From assembly GCA_000436475.1 (NCBI GenBank), contig FR886231.1, positions 14,137 to 20,648 of the forward strand: DNA of 6,512 bases. Reading direction: 5' to 3'. Below the pieces are notes generated by a model. That model ran no database searches. It had not been told where the DNA came from and saw only the letters and a list, made by a program, of their open reading frames with translations. Positions 1 through 6,093 of this stretch are shown here, one piece after another. The stretch comes from Eubacterium sp. CAG:248. Its GTDB lineage: Bacteria; Bacillota; Clostridia; Lachnospirales; Lachnospiraceae. Made by a program: the position numbers and the translations under genes. Position 1 is the stretch's first letter. Every line of letters begins with the position of its first letter.

Positions 1-405
1 CATTTTTTCGTAACTTACATATCTGTCATCACCAAGATACCCATCATAGTTAACAGGATACCTGTTACTAAGAGCCTCCTCCTCAGATACATTGACCGGA
101 ACAAAGCCATCTCCCCAGTCAACTGCAATAACCTCTGATTTAAGAAGCAGTCCATCCTCTATAAGCGTATCAAGGTCTACAAAATATGGATTACCCGCAA
201 ATGCTGAATATGGCTGATATGGGCTATCTCCATATGTTGTTGGCCCAACTGGCAGAACCTGCCAATACTTATGATTAGTATCTCTTACAAAATCAATGAA
301 TTCATAAGCTTCTTTTCCAAGTGTTCCTATTCCATATGGTGATGGAAGAGAACTTATAGCCATAAGTATTCCTGCATTTCTTTTAAAAACATTGCCCCTT
401 CTCAT
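1..405 (-). CDS. malQ: 4-alpha-glucanotransferase (amylomaltase, GH77), N-terminal part, cut by the window edge
   Basis: The first 135 codons are visible; the 3' end lies outside the window. GH77 enzymes transfer alpha-1,4-glucan segments between malto-oligosaccharides in the cytoplasm, in maltose, starch or glycogen metabolism. The N-terminus carries family signature stretches: ISSLPSPYGIGTLGKEAY (residues 17-34) and a block from Y47 to Y74 containing YWQVLPVGPTTYGDSPYQ and SAFAGNPY, which line the active-site barrel in this family. The catalytic acids lie further downstream and cannot be checked. The ATG at 405 is preceded by GGAG (411-414) with a 5-nt spacer. The gene starts 43 nt after the cheW stop on the same strand, with no strong terminator between, so co-transcription with prfB-cheW is likely. 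The identification is secure; the substrate in vivo is inferred from the family. Confidence 0.93.
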   Translation of the reverse strand, partial: MRRGNVFKRNAGILMAISSLPSPYGIGTLGKEAYEFIDFVRDTNHKYWQVLPVGPTTYGDSPYQPYSAFAGNPYFVDLDTLIEDGLLLKSEVIAVDWGDGFVPVNVSEEEALSNRYPVNYDGYLGDDRYVSYEKM

Positions 406-448
406 ACAATCTCCATTCCGGGTGCATATAACTGCACTCACTGTGTTA

Positions 449-916
449 TTAGTTATTCTTCATCTGCTCAGTGAATTCCTTAATACCCTGTGCTTCTTCT
501 TCTGATAATATTTTGTTAATATCAAGCAGAATAACAAGTTTATCATCTATACTTGCAACTCTGTCAAGATATTCTGTATTCTCTGTTTTTGCCAGCTTTG
601 GCATAAGTGATATCTTATCTGGCTGAAGTTCACCTATCTCTATGACCTCATCAACCTCAAGTGCGATCTTCATATCTGGAAGATTCACTATTACTGTATT
701 GTCACCTTTAGACTGATCCTCCATATTGAACTTTTCCTTAAGACTCATAACTGGAATAACTTCACCCCTTAAATTCACTATACCACTTATATACTTCATT
801 GAATTAGGAACCGGTACAACATCAACCTGCTTTTCTATTGACTGTACAAGATTGATATCTACTCCAAACTCCTGATCTCCAAGTCTAAATACAACTGGTC
901 TAATATAATCTGCCAT
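449..916 (-). CDS. cheW: CheW-type chemotaxis coupling protein
   Basis: This 155-residue protein is a single CheW domain, the usual length for a free CheW. CheW bridges methyl-accepting chemoreceptors and the CheA kinase on the inner face of the membrane. Visible hallmarks are an N-terminal strand with FRLGDQEFGVDI (residues 10-21), the conserved GIVNLRGEVIPV turn (45-56) followed by SLKEKF, and a C-terminal LVILLDINKIL stretch (127-137). A short acidic and lysine-rich tail follows. The ATG at 916 has an AGGAG site (922-926) about 5 nt upstream. The gene ends in tandem TAA codons. It starts 29 nt after prfB. No cheA, cheB, cheR or receptor gene is visible, so it is either a scattered chemotaxis gene or an auxiliary CheW. 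A CheV is excluded because there is no receiver domain. Confidence 0.93.
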   Translation of the reverse strand: MADYIRPVVFRLGDQEFGVDINLVQSIEKQVDVVPVPNSMKYISGIVNLRGEVIPVMSLKEKFNMEDQSKGDNTVIVNLPDMKIALEVDEVIEIGELQPDKISLMPKLAKTENTEYLDRVASIDDKLVILLDINKILSEEEAQGIKEFTEQMKNN

Positions 917-945
917 AATTGCTCCTTTCTGCTTATATATGTAAG

Positions 946-2073
946 TTATGCTTCTTCTCCTTCTTTCTTACCTGTTGATATCCAGTTAAGATATGCATTA
1001 ATAAATGGATCTATATTGCCATCAAGAACGCTTGCAGCATTGCCAACATCCTTGTTAGTTCTATGATCTTTAACCATAGTATACGGCTGAAGTACATAAC
1101 TTCGTATCTGATTACCAAAATTAATATCTTTAACATCACCTCTGATATCTGATGATTTCTGTGCATTTTCTTCCTGCTTCATCATGTAAAGCTTTGCCTT
1201 TAACATCTGCATGGCTTTGTCTTTGTTCTGATGCTGCGACCTTTCGTTCTGGCACTGGACAACAATACCTGTAGGAAGATGTGTGATTCTGATAGCAGAA
1301 GATGTCTTGTTGATATGCTGTCCACCAGCACCACTTGATCTGTATGTATCTATTCTTAAATCATCATCATTGATCTGGATATCCACATCTTCATCTATAT
1401 CTGGCATAACATCACACGAAACAAACGAGGTCTGTCTCTTACCAGCTGCGTTAAATGGCGAAATACGTACAAGTCTGTGAACACCATGCTCTGATTTTAA
1501 ATGTCCATATGCATTTTCTCCTGATATCTCAACTGTTACAGACTTAACACCAGCTTCATCTCCTTCAAGATAATCTATTATCTGTGTTGTATATCCATGC
1601 TTTTCTGCCCATCTTGTATACATACGAAGAAGCATCTGACACCAGTCACAGCTTTCTGTTCCACCTGCTCCTGCATGTAATGTAAGTATTGCATCACAGC
1701 TGTCATATTCACCAGAAAGCAATGTTTCTATCCTGATTTCTTCCATCTTTTCCTCAAACGAAGTAACCTCTTGTTCTATCTCTGGAACTAGAGATGCATC
1801 GTCAGATTCATCAGCCATCTCTATAAGAATATTAATATCCTCAAGGCCTGACTTTAAAGAATCATAGCCTTCAAACGAATCCTTAAGTCCCTTAAGTTCC
1901 TTCATAGCCTTCTGCGACTTATCTGGATCATCCCAGAATCCGGGTGCCTCCATATCGGCTTCAAGCTCCTCTATACGCTTCTGCTTGTTATCAAGGTCAA
2001 GCGACTTTTTTATACCTTCCAGCTGCTTATCATAACCTGATATTCTATATCTGAACTGATCTAACTCTACCAC
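946..2073 (-). CDS. prfB: Peptide chain release factor 2 (RF2), in-frame version without programmed frameshift
   Basis: RF2 recognises UAA and UGA stop codons in the ribosomal A site and triggers peptide release. The 375-residue product has the SPF stop-codon recognition tripeptide at 205-207 and the GGQ hydrolysis motif at 250-252, within SSGAGGQHINK. These are the positions known for E. coli RF2. The N-terminal coiled-coil domain and the QCQNERSQHQNK region are also present. I choose GTG at 2073 as the start. The longest frame begins with TTG at 2085, but the GGAG ribosome site (2080-2083) lies inside those extra codons, and only the GTG start gives the usual VELDQF beginning and standard numbering. 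Codons 25-26 are CTT GAC, where most bacteria have CTT T GAC, so the autoregulatory +1 frameshift is absent. The gene lies downstream of secA, as in Bacillus, and is followed closely by cheW. Confidence 0.96.
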   Translation of the reverse strand: MVELDQFRYRISGYDKQLEGIKKSLDLDNKQKRIEELEADMEAPGFWDDPDKSQKAMKELKGLKDSFEGYDSLKSGLEDINILIEMADESDDASLVPEIEQEVTSFEEKMEEIRIETLLSGEYDSCDAILTLHAGAGGTESCDWCQMLLRMYTRWAEKHGYTTQIIDYLEGDEAGVKSVTVEISGENAYGHLKSEHGVHRLVRISPFNAAGKRQTSFVSCDVMPDIDEDVDIQINDDDLRIDTYRSSGAGGQHINKTSSAIRITHLPTGIVVQCQNERSQHQNKDKAMQMLKAKLYMMKQEENAQKSSDIRGDVKDINFGNQIRSYVLQPYTMVKDHRTNKDVGNAASVLDGNIDPFINAYLNWISTGKKEGEEA

Positions 2074-2079
2074 AATACA

Positions 2080-2083
2080 CTCC
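2080..2083 (-). promoter_or_regulatory. prfB ribosome binding site (GGAG) that fixes a GTG start
   Basis: On the minus strand GGAG is followed by the 6-nt spacer TGTATT and then GTG at 2073. It overlaps the in-frame TTG at 2085, which therefore cannot be the start. Confidence 0.8.
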
Positions 2084-2154
2084 AATCTGTATATATCAAC
2101 TCTACATTATCTATACTTAATATTAGTTCTATATAATCTGCACTTTATCAGCCC

Positions 2155-2196
2155 GGAAGACACATAAAAAGAGGATATCCCTCTATGTATTCTTCC
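2155..2196 (-). repeat. Local hairpin between secA and prfB
   Basis: This is a segmented inverted repeat. GGAAGA (2155-2160) pairs with TCTTCC (2191-2196), ACAT (2162-2165) with ATGT (2185-2188), and AGAGG (2170-2174) with CCTCT (2180-2184), leaving the 5-nt loop ATATC. As minus-strand RNA, the inner stem is followed directly by a run of U (2166-2169), so it could act as a short terminator. It competes with the longer-range pairing annotated at 2166-2252. Confidence 0.55.
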
Positions 2197-2252
2197 AATC
2201 AATGATACTATCATATCATATAATCGCAGAATTTCATAGTATGATATCCTCT
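2166..2252 (-). terminator. Probable secA transcript terminator or attenuator with a long-range stem
   Basis: In minus-strand RNA the 10-nt arm AGAGGATATC (complement of 2243-2252) can pair perfectly with GATATCCTCT (complement of 2170-2179), which runs into a U tract (2166-2170). A second 7-bp stem, ATACTAT with ATAGTAT (2205-2211 with 2236-2242), abuts the first and encloses a 24-nt loop. The 25 nt at 2180-2204 bulge out and contain one arm of the local hairpin at 2155-2196, so both folds compete for the CCTCT arm. The structure begins about 28 nt after the secA stop. The U tract is short, so some readthrough into prfB is plausible. I saw no convincing prfB promoter in 2086-2154. That fits readthrough but does not prove it. 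Confidence 0.5.
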
Positions 2253-2280
2253 GTCTTTTTAAATCTTTTAAATATATATT

Positions 2281-4848
2281 CTATGCCTTTCTTCCGCAGC
2301 AGTTCTTGTACTTCTTGCCACTTCCACATGGGCAGAGATCGTTTGGATATATCTTCTTGTCTGTACGTTTAACAGGTCCCTTTACCGATGGTCCTTCATC
2401 CTTGTTTGTACCTGTAACCTTAGCTACCTGTTCTCTTTCTACCTTTTCTTCAACCTGGATATGCATAAGGAGTCTTACTGTATCCTCTGTGATAGCCTGT
2501 GTCATCTCATCGAACATATCATAGCCCATCATCTTGTACTGAACAACAGGATCCTTCTGTCCATATGCCTGGAGTCCGATACCCTGCTTAAGCTGATCCA
2601 TATCATCAATATGATCCATCCACTTTCTATCTATAACCTTAAGAAGTACTACTCGCTCTATCTCTCTGATAGTTTCTGGCTCTGGGAACATAGCTTCCTT
2701 ATCTTCGTATAACTTAACTGCCTTTTCCTTAAGCACATGAGTAAGTTCATTCTTATTCTTAACATTCTCATCATATACTACTGGTTCAACAGGGATAGTT
2801 GGAAGAAGAAGCTCATTAATCTCATCATAGTTCCACTCATCAGCATTCTTATCATCACTTACGCAGCGATTAACAACACCTTCTACGAAATCTGTAATCA
2901 TCTTCATGATAGAAGAACGCATGCTCTCTCCGTTAAGAACTCTTCTTCTCTCACCATACATGATCTCTCTCTGCTCATTCATAACCTGATCATACTCAAG
3001 AAGATGGCATCTGATACCATAGTTGTTAGTTTCTATCTTCTTCTGTGCTGTCTCTATAGCATTGCTTAACAGCTTGTGTTCTATCTGGTCATTCTCGCCT
3101 ACACCAAGCTTGTTAAATGTATTCATAAGAGTTTCCTGTGCGAATAATCTCATAAGATTATCTTCGAGTGAGATATAGAATCTTGATTCACCTGGATCAC
3201 CCTGACGTCCTGCACGGCCTCGTAACTGGTTATCTATACGTCTTGACTCATGTCTTTCTGTACCGATAATCTTAAGTCCGCCTGCCGCTCTTGCTTCATC
3301 ATCAAGCTTAATATCTGTACCACGGCCTGCCATGTTAGTAGCTATAGTAACTGCTCCATGCTTACCTGCCTCAGCAACTATCTGTGCTTCAAGTTCATGA
3401 TACTTGGCATTAAGTACATTATGAGGTATCCCTCTCTTCTTAAGCATATCACTTAAAAGCTCAGATGTATCAATGTTTATAGTACCAACAAGTACTGGCT
3501 GTCCCTTCTCGTGGGATCTTACAACATCCTCAATAACCGCATTGAACTTGCCCTTCATGGTCTTAAATACTGCATCATTGTGATCTATTCTGGCAACTGG
3601 CTTGTTAGTAGGAACTTCTACAACATCCATGTTATAAATCCCTCTGAATTCTTTCTCTTCTGTAAGGGCTGTACCAGTCATACCTGCCTTCTTATCAAAC
3701 TTGTTAAAGAAGTTCTGGAATGTGATAGTAGCAAGAGTCTTGCTTTCTCTCTTAACCTTAACATGCTCCTTAGCCTCTATGGCCTGGTGAAGACCATCTG
3801 AATAACGGCGTCCTGGCATGATACGTCCTGTAAACTCATCTACGATAAGTACTTCATCATCTTTAACAACATAATCCTTATCCCTGAACATAAGATAATG
3901 TGCTCTTAAAGCTAATGTAACATTATGCTGTATCTCAAGGTTCTCCATATCAGCATAGTTATCTATGTGGAAGAACTGTTCAACCTTGTGGACACCTTCT
4001 TCAGTAAGGTTAACAACCTTATCCTTCTCATTAACGATAAAGTCTCCATCTTCCTCTATCTCTTCCTGCATCATAACCTGCATCTTAGTTCTTTCACCAT
4101 GATATGTACCTTTAACAAGCTGTCTTGCAAGCACATCACACAGTTCATATAACTTAGTAGACTTTCCACTCTGTCCTGAAATAATAAGAGGTGTTCTTGC
4201 CTCATCAATAAGCACTGAATCGACCTCATCAATAATACAGTAATGAAGATCTCTAAGTACAAGCTGCTCCTTGTATATAGCCATATTATCACGAAGATAA
4301 TCAAAACCAAGTTCATTATTAGTAACATATGTAATATCACATGCATATGCTGCTCTTCTTTCATCATCCTTCATATCGTGAAGAACAATACCTACTGAAA
4401 GACCAAGGAAGTTATGGATCTGTCCCATCCATTCAGCATCACGCTTTGCAAGATAATCATTAACTGTTACTACAAGTACACCTTTTTCTTCAAGTGCATT
4501 AAGATATGCTGGAAGTGTACATACCAAAGTCTTACCTTCACCTGTACGCATCTCTGCGATACGTCCCTGATGAAGAATAATACCACCAATAATCTGCACT
4601 CTGTAATGCTCCATACCAAGCACTCTCTTGCCAGCCTCTCTTACTGTTGCATATGCTTCAGGAAGTATATCATCAAGAGTCTCGCCCTTAGCTAATCTTT
4701 CCTTGAATTCCTTAGTCTTAGCTTTAAGCTGCTCATCTGTTAATTTACCATATTCTTCTCTATAACTTTCTACTTTGTCAGCAATAGGAGCTATCCTTTT
4801 TAACTCATGCTGGCTGTGTGTTCCGAATATTTTATGAACTAAACCCAT
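2281..4848 (-). CDS. secA: Preprotein translocase ATPase SecA
   Basis: SecA is the ATP-driven motor that pushes unfolded secretory proteins through the SecYEG membrane channel. The 855-residue product has the full domain order. NBD1 carries the Walker A MRTGEGKT (residues 100-107) and the DEVD box (207-210) followed by LIDEARTPLIISG. A preprotein cross-linking domain interrupts NBD1 at about 225-370. NBD2 carries NMAGRGTDIKL (505-515) and QLRGRAGRQGD (541-551). The helical scaffold and wing region contains WMDHIDDMDQLKQGIGLQAYG. The C-terminal zinc-binding tail is CPCGSGKKYKNCC, with cysteines 839, 841, 850 and 851. The longest frame begins with ATG at 4860, but GGAG (4855-4858) lies over that codon, 6 nt before the ATG at 4848. 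The shorter form gives the common MGLxxKIFG beginning. It sits between hpf and prfB, as in many Firmicutes, with its own promoter. Nothing looks truncated. Confidence 0.98.
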   Translation of the reverse strand: MGLVHKIFGTHSQHELKRIAPIADKVESYREEYGKLTDEQLKAKTKEFKERLAKGETLDDILPEAYATVREAGKRVLGMEHYRVQIIGGIILHQGRIAEMRTGEGKTLVCTLPAYLNALEEKGVLVVTVNDYLAKRDAEWMGQIHNFLGLSVGIVLHDMKDDERRAAYACDITYVTNNELGFDYLRDNMAIYKEQLVLRDLHYCIIDEVDSVLIDEARTPLIISGQSGKSTKLYELCDVLARQLVKGTYHGERTKMQVMMQEEIEEDGDFIVNEKDKVVNLTEEGVHKVEQFFHIDNYADMENLEIQHNVTLALRAHYLMFRDKDYVVKDDEVLIVDEFTGRIMPGRRYSDGLHQAIEAKEHVKVKRESKTLATITFQNFFNKFDKKAGMTGTALTEEKEFRGIYNMDVVEVPTNKPVARIDHNDAVFKTMKGKFNAVIEDVVRSHEKGQPVLVGTINIDTSELLSDMLKKRGIPHNVLNAKYHELEAQIVAEAGKHGAVTIATNMAGRGTDIKLDDEARAAGGLKIIGTERHESRRIDNQLRGRAGRQGDPGESRFYISLEDNLMRLFAQETLMNTFNKLGVGENDQIEHKLLSNAIETAQKKIETNNYGIRCHLLEYDQVMNEQREIMYGERRRVLNGESMRSSIMKMITDFVEGVVNRCVSDDKNADEWNYDEINELLLPTIPVEPVVYDENVKNKNELTHVLKEKAVKLYEDKEAMFPEPETIREIERVVLLKVIDRKWMDHIDDMDQLKQGIGLQAYGQKDPVVQYKMMGYDMFDEMTQAITEDTVRLLMHIQVEEKVEREQVAKVTGTNKDEGPSVKGPVKRTDKKIYPNDLCPCGSGKKYKNCCGRKA

Positions 4849-4854
4849 ATTACT

Positions 4855-4858
4855 CTCC
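4855..4858 (-). promoter_or_regulatory. secA ribosome binding site (GGAG) that fixes the inner ATG
   Basis: GGAG lies 6 nt (AGTAAT) before the ATG at 4848 and overlaps the upstream in-frame ATG at 4860. For that outer ATG the only purine run, AGGA, abuts the codon with no spacing, so the inner ATG is preferred. Confidence 0.75.
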
Positions 4859-4863
4859 ATTCC

Positions 4864-4878
4864 TGCCAGATTCTGGCA
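4864..4878 (-). promoter_or_regulatory. Perfect 15-bp dyad / hairpin just upstream of the secA ribosome site
   Basis: TGCCAGA and TCTGGCA are perfect inverted repeats around a single central base. In RNA this gives a TGCCA/TGGCA stem with a 5-nt loop, ending about 5 nt before the GGAG. It could limit ribosome access or be a DNA operator. The structure is seen directly; its role is unknown. Confidence 0.5.
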
Positions 4879-4889
4879 TTTTCAATTTC

Positions 4890-4906
4890 TTTGTGCAAAT
4901 CACAAA
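4890..4906 (-). promoter_or_regulatory. Second hairpin in the secA leader
   Basis: TTTGTG (4890-4895) and CACAAA (4901-4906) form a perfect 6-bp stem with a 5-nt loop in the predicted secA 5' untranslated region. It lies between the predicted transcription start and the 4864-4878 dyad. No U run follows on the minus strand, so it is not a terminator. Confidence 0.45.
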
Positions 4907-4925
4907 ATAAGCTGAAATCTTTTAA

Positions 4926-4954
4926 ATTGTATCACTATTTGTATATTTAGGCAA
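4926..4954 (-). promoter_or_regulatory. secA promoter (sigma-A type, extended -10)
   Basis: The minus strand has -35 TTGCCT (complement of 4949-4954), a 17-bp spacer and -10 TACAAT (complement of 4926-4931). A TG one base before the -10 gives the extended element TGATACAAT. The predicted transcription start is near 4919, giving a leader of about 70 nt. The promoter lies downstream of the hpf terminator, so secA can be expressed independently of hpf. Confidence 0.75.
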
Positions 4955-4979
4955 TAACAGTTATGTAAGCAATGCCTAA
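4947..4979. promoter_or_regulatory. Candidate operator: dyad overlapping the secA -35
   Basis: TTAGGCA (4947-4953) and TGCCTAA (4973-4979) are perfect 7-bp inverted arms separated by 19 bp. The left arm covers most of the -35 element. Between them lies a perfect 11-bp palindrome, ATAACAGTTAT (4954-4964). No U run follows on the minus strand, so a protein-binding site is more likely than a terminator. The binding protein is unknown. Confidence 0.35.
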
Positions 4980-4997
4980 TTTTTATTAAAAACGTAT

Positions 4998-5049
4998 AAA
5001 AAAGATTGTCGCTTTAACTATATTGTTAAACATAGTCAAAACGACAACC
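4998..5049 (-). terminator. Strong rho-independent terminator of hpf
   Basis: In minus-strand RNA two 18-nt arms (complements of 5032-5049 and 5004-5021) pair along their whole length with a few G-U pairs. They enclose a 10-nt loop and are followed by six U (4998-5003). The structure begins 33 nt after the hpf stop codon. There is no T tract on the plus-strand side, so it works in one direction. It separates hpf transcription from secA. Confidence 0.9.
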
Positions 5050-5082
5050 TTGCTCAAATCACTTTATAAAATCTTTTATGTA

Positions 5083-5613
5083 CTAGTCAAGCTCTGGTTC
5101 AATAAGTCCGTATGTATTGCCTTTTCTCTTGTAGACAACATTAACTTCCTCTGTTTCTGAGTTAAAGAATACATAGAAGTTATGTCCTAAAAGCTCCATC
5201 TGGACACATGCTTCCTCAGGGTCCATAGGCTTAATACCAAATCTCTTAGTTCTGATAATCTTCACATCATCTGTTGGTTCATAATCATTATCTATAAACT
5301 CCTTTGCAAATGCTGCTTCATTCTGATGTTTATCGATTATCTTGTTCTTATACTTCTTAAGCTGTCTTTCGATAACTTCCTCAACAAGGTCGATAGATAC
5401 ATACATATCACTGCTGACCTGTTCGCTTCTTATAATGTTACCCTTTACAGGGATTGTAACCTCTATCTTCTGTCTCTCCTTCTCGACACTTAATGTTACA
5501 TTCACTTCTGTTTCTGGAGCAAAGAATCTATCCAGCTTTCCTAACTTTTCCTCCACTGCTGATCTTAAACCTTCTGTTACATCAATATTTCTTCCTGTAA
5601 TAATAAAACGCAT
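5083..5613 (-). CDS. hpf: Ribosome hibernation promoting factor, long form
   Basis: Long HPF binds idle 70S ribosomes at the decoding site and joins two of them into inactive 100S dimers during stress or stationary phase. The 176-residue product has an N-terminal S30AE/YfiA domain (about 1-100), beginning MRFIITGRNIDVTEGL and including KLDRFF. A charged linker follows. The conserved C-terminal dimerisation domain (about 118-176) includes RTKRFGIKPMDPEEA, ELLGHNFYVFFN and NVVYKRKGNTYGLIEP. Short HPFs lack this C-terminal part. The ATG at 5613 is preferred over the TTG at 5622 because the AAGGAG site (5623-5628) abuts the TTG and the family begins MRF or MKF. The gene is directly upstream of secA, as in Bacillus, but is monocistronic here, with its own promoter and a strong terminator. 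Confidence 0.96.
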   Translation of the reverse strand: MRFIITGRNIDVTEGLRSAVEEKLGKLDRFFAPETEVNVTLSVEKERQKIEVTIPVKGNIIRSEQVSSDMYVSIDLVEEVIERQLKKYKNKIIDKHQNEAAFAKEFIDNDYEPTDDVKIIRTKRFGIKPMDPEEACVQMELLGHNFYVFFNSETEEVNVVYKRKGNTYGLIEPELD

Positions 5614-5622
5614 GATGTCCAA

Positions 5623-5628
5623 CTCCTT
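5623..5628 (-). promoter_or_regulatory. hpf ribosome binding site (AAGGAG)
   Basis: AAGGAG lies 9 nt before the ATG at 5613 and directly abuts the in-frame TTG at 5622. That rules out the TTG as the start. Confidence 0.8.
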
Positions 5629-5641
5629 CTATCACTTTATT

Positions 5642-5703
5642 ATCGTGTTGCTAACCTTTAAGGATTATATAAGGAATATAGCCAACTAAATGTGCCTCAC
5701 GAT
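5642..5703 (-). promoter_or_regulatory. Foldable 5' leader of hpf
   Basis: The predicted leader is enclosed by ATCGT (5642-5646) and ACGAT (5699-5703). Inside these, GTTGCTA (5647-5653) pairs with TAG-C-CAAC (5679-5686), leaving one bulged base, and CCTT can pair with either of two AAGG repeats at the tip. The fold begins about 7 nt after the predicted transcription start and ends before the ribosome site. It matches no riboswitch class that I recognise. Confidence 0.4.
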
Positions 5704-5716
5704 TTTTGATACTGTT

Positions 5717-5744
5717 ATTATAACACAATTTTACATTTAGACAA
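5717..5744 (-). promoter_or_regulatory. hpf promoter (sigma-A type, extended -10)
   Basis: The minus strand has -35 TTGTCT (complement of 5739-5744), a 16-bp spacer and a perfect -10 TATAAT (complement of 5717-5722), with TG one base before it (TGTTATAAT). The start is predicted near 5710, giving a leader of about 97 nt. Confidence 0.8.
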
Positions 5745-5889
5745 GTATGTTCACACAATTTACTCTTATTTTATAAAGTTTTTTTACACTTCACAGTGAT
5801 TTGATTTTGTCAAGTAAGATTATACATTTTTTTAATATTCCTTTTATTTTCAGTGCTTTTAACAAAACATGTATTCTGTTTAAACTTGT

Positions 5890-5989
5890 AAATCCACAGA
5901 CGGTTTTATACACTTTTTTGTGGATATTGTGGATAACTTAGTGTATAAGTCAAAATGTGGTTAAAATCAAGGTGTTTTGATGTGGATAA
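5890..5989. other. Cluster of DnaA-box-like 9-mers
   Basis: Compared with the consensus TTATCCACA, the plus strand has AAATCCACA (5890-5898) and TTATACACT (5906-5914). The minus strand has ATATCCACA (5919-5927), TTATCCACA (5928-5936, perfect), TTATACACT (5940-5948), TTAACCACA (5956-5964) and TTATCCACA (5981-5989, perfect). The third and fourth boxes are directly adjacent, head to tail. Seven boxes with at most two mismatches within 100 bp is typical of oriC or of DnaA-titration clusters. DnaA binding is inferred. Confidence 0.7.
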
Positions 5990-6093
5990 CTTCTTGATTT
6001 CTTGTCAATTTGTGTCGAACAACTTTTTAAGATTGCTTCTTTCATGTTTTCATTTGTAAATGATGCACAATATTTAAAAAGTCAAGGTTGTTT

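Noticed and set aside
422..437. Small hairpin GTGCA/TGCAC between cheW and malQ as a terminator
   Set aside because: Only 5 bp, and no U run follows on the minus strand. At most it is an RNA-processing or stability element.
2281..4860. Several open frames of 65-110 codons on the plus strand and one of 98 codons on the minus strand inside secA
   Set aside because: They overlap an unmistakable SecA, show no recognisable domain, and their wording (Ile, Leu, Tyr, Ser and Cys rich) is what antisense reading of AT-rich coding DNA produces.
4858..4860. Outer ATG as the secA start
   Set aside because: It overlaps the GGAG that serves the ATG at 4848 and has no properly spaced ribosome site of its own.
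5620..5622. TTG start for hpf giving three extra residues
   Set aside because: The AAGGAG site directly abuts this codon. The ATG at 5613 has usable spacing and gives the family MRF beginning.
5808..5813. Perfect minus-strand TTGACA as a second hpf promoter
   Set aside because: No acceptable -10 lies 16-18 bp downstream; the sequence there is around AGTGTAA.
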